Source: Mactromeris polynyma (taxonomy: Eukaryota; Mollusca; Bivalvia; Venerida; Mactridae). From it: 64,000 nt of DNA. Every line of letters starts with the position of its first letter. The first letter of the stretch is position 1. Location of the stretch: positions 18,900,860 through 18,964,859 of the forward strand of contig JASFXZ010000005.1 of assembly GCA_032209605.1 (NCBI GenBank), written 5' to 3'. The notes beneath the pieces are model-generated. The model did not search any database, was not told the DNA's origin, and saw only the letters and a list, made by a program, of their open reading frames with translations. Made by a program: the position numbers and the translations under genes. Shown in pieces: positions 62,219 through 64,000 of the stretch.

Positions 62219-62500
62219 TACTATTATAGGTGAATATCACAGATGAATGTTGTGCTGTAGTTTTGCATCTTTTTTTCAAACAGTAGTTCAGGTATGAACT
62301 GTGGTAAGTTGTCTTCACCTATGATCTTTGGTTACCAACCAGTACTTCTGCAAGCAACTTTCAACATACCCTCATGAACAGAAGAATAAGCACACTTATT
62401 TCTTAGAAATTACATAGTCACTTGCAGACAAATATTTATAAACAATCTTTACAATGTACTGATCTTTCATAGAACGCTTAAAACCCTGTATTAGGCCTGT

Positions 62501-62807
62501 GCAGGCTGTCAAGTGGGTCCTACATTTCCCTACTTTTTTTACTTGCTCCCTCCTTTTTCCCTACTTTTTCTTGAAGGAGCCCTACTAAACCTACTTTTTT
62601 CAAATCTGTGGTGTTAAGCATTTATTTCACCTGCATGAAGCACAGAGGTCTAATCATGGAGAATGCACAGTGCGGTGAATTTTTACTATTTTTGATATTC
62701 CAAAAGTAAGGAATCATCCCTACTTTAAGTTAATAAAATCCCTACATTGCCCTACTTTAAAAAAAAAACGGCCCTACTTTTTGAAAAGAGGTGAGTTGAC
62801 AGCCTGC
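62501..62807. mobile_element. Fold-back element with CCCTACTTTTT-rich interior
   Basis: gcaggctgtcaa at the left and ttgacagcctgc at the right are perfect inverse ends. Between them, ccctactttt(t) occurs repeatedly, in places fused with tccctcctttttcc. No frame. Confidence 0.75.
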
Positions 62808-64000
62808 CTGTGCTGAAAGTGAGATGAAATAAAACCATGACTGAGAACTACCGTTGTTGCTATAAATAACTGGAGTAAAAGATGAGATGACGAAGCCAAA
62901 ATAAAGATGTATGTTTATACAGTGTTTTATTAAACGTAAGAACAAGTTGAAACATGGTATGGGTAGATTAGTCGTGCTATATCTATCTGTAATGATAATA
63001 CATGTATTACATGAATGATGACGACAATGGTAGTGATGGAACTATAAGCATAACAGCACTGGTGTCTTTGTGAAAGACAAATAAAAATTATTACAAGAAT
63101 ATAATTATATACTGGCAATGAATCTGTACAGCTAAAAACAGTCGGTGCAAACGTAACAGACACACATTTATACAACTGCAGGCATTAAATTCTCAACAAA
63201 GCATTTAATAGTAAAAATTATTAAATTGAAACTTAGGTATTTCTCATTAATAAAATGCTGTAAAATGTAACCCATACAACACAGCTAAGAATGTCACTTT
63301 AATACAGATAAAACATGGATACACACACATTTGAACTTTCAGGTTTTGAAAACCTCTAGCTTGGAGCAAGAAAGGAAGGTATTGACTTGTCAATCATACA
63401 TCTGTATACTTGTGATTATTTTGTAAAAGGTCCTACCTATTTTTGCTTTTAAGGTATTGAATTTGGTTATTCCTAGGAATATTTTAACATACTGTTACAT
63501 AGTGAAATACCTTTCTATATAACTTCAAACAAAACAAATATAACAAACTGTAATGTTATATACATACTGGTTACCAATGGGGGTAATAATAATACAATTG
63601 TCGATTACCAATAGGAACTTACTCCTGCTGCTATCCTAAAAATCTGATAATATATCAGATAAGAGGTTTAAAACACACAGTTTTTAACTTCGTGTGAATG
63701 TACATAAGTAAAGCAAATGTAAAATAGTTTAGATACTTATGTGGTAAATATTTTGGAGTGTAGAGGGTTGGTAATAGAGATATTGAGGATGAAATGTTAA
63801 GTTGAAAAGTAAATAAAATGAATTATTAATCAACTATTCAATATTGGCTTTAAAATTTAAGTATTGTCCCAGCTGATAAGGGCATTATAGATAAACAATG
63901 CTAATAAATTATAAAACCAGGGCCAATACGGGAAAACAGCCTATATGAGATTCAAGCCATTTGATTGGCTGAGAAGCAGGGCCAACACGAAACTCGGGGG

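Larger units (their letters stand above)
61965..64000. other. Right flank, non-coding
   Basis: It holds a MITE (62061) and a fold-back (62501). From about 62910 to the end there are no repeats with clear ends and no exon. TTTATT at 62926-62931 could be the poly(A) signal of a minus-strand gene further right, so 62910-64000 may be its 3' UTR; this is weak. Confidence 0.4.

Overview
This is eukaryotic nuclear DNA. It is AT-rich, its genes are split by GT-AG introns, and it is full of short non-autonomous DNA transposons, tRNA-derived SINEs and minisatellites. The repeat style (for example AGCTCACCTGAG-type elements and GTAAAACCTC-ended MITEs) and the proteins suggest a mollusc, most likely a bivalve. 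That assignment is inference from repeat and protein style, not from a search.

Three host genes can be read exon by exon. (1) On the + strand, the 3' five coding exons (601-23621) of an SLC16 transporter of the MCT8/MCT10 type; its N-terminus lies left of the window. Its cytosolic tail carries a coding 27-bp minisatellite. (2) On the - strand, a complete 548-residue Scm/SCMH1-type Polycomb-group protein (ATG 47447, stop 37254; 11 coding exons) with two MBT repeats, a SLED domain and a SAM domain. The intron inside MBT repeat 2 is almost wholly a 2.8-kb minisatellite. Genes 1 and 2 converge, with candidate poly(A) signals about 570 bp apart (30661 and 31239). (3) On the + strand, a complete three-exon, 132-residue NDUFB4-like complex I subunit (59227-61864).

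Between Scm and NDUFB4 (about 49.9-57.1 kb) is a nested retroelement complex. An old, broken jockey-type reverse transcriptase relic has been invaded by a 3.65-kb APE-type non-LTR retrotransposon whose endonuclease/RT frame is open and carries a 2A-like GDVEINPGP motif. This insert is flanked by near-identical direct copies of 1,489 and 1,490 bp, which is the layout of an exceptionally long target-site duplication (or a tandem duplication, or an assembly artefact). The duplicated block includes a TCTCGCGAGA promoter-type palindrome.

The introns and flanks hold at least ten MITE or fold-back families, a mariner relic, about nine tRNA-like SINE heads and seven tandem arrays. One MITE carries three perfect CRE (TGACGTCA) sites inside the transporter gene. 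No tRNA, rRNA, CRISPR or prokaryotic feature is supported. The remaining long open frames are intronic or are by-products of satellites whose units are multiples of three.
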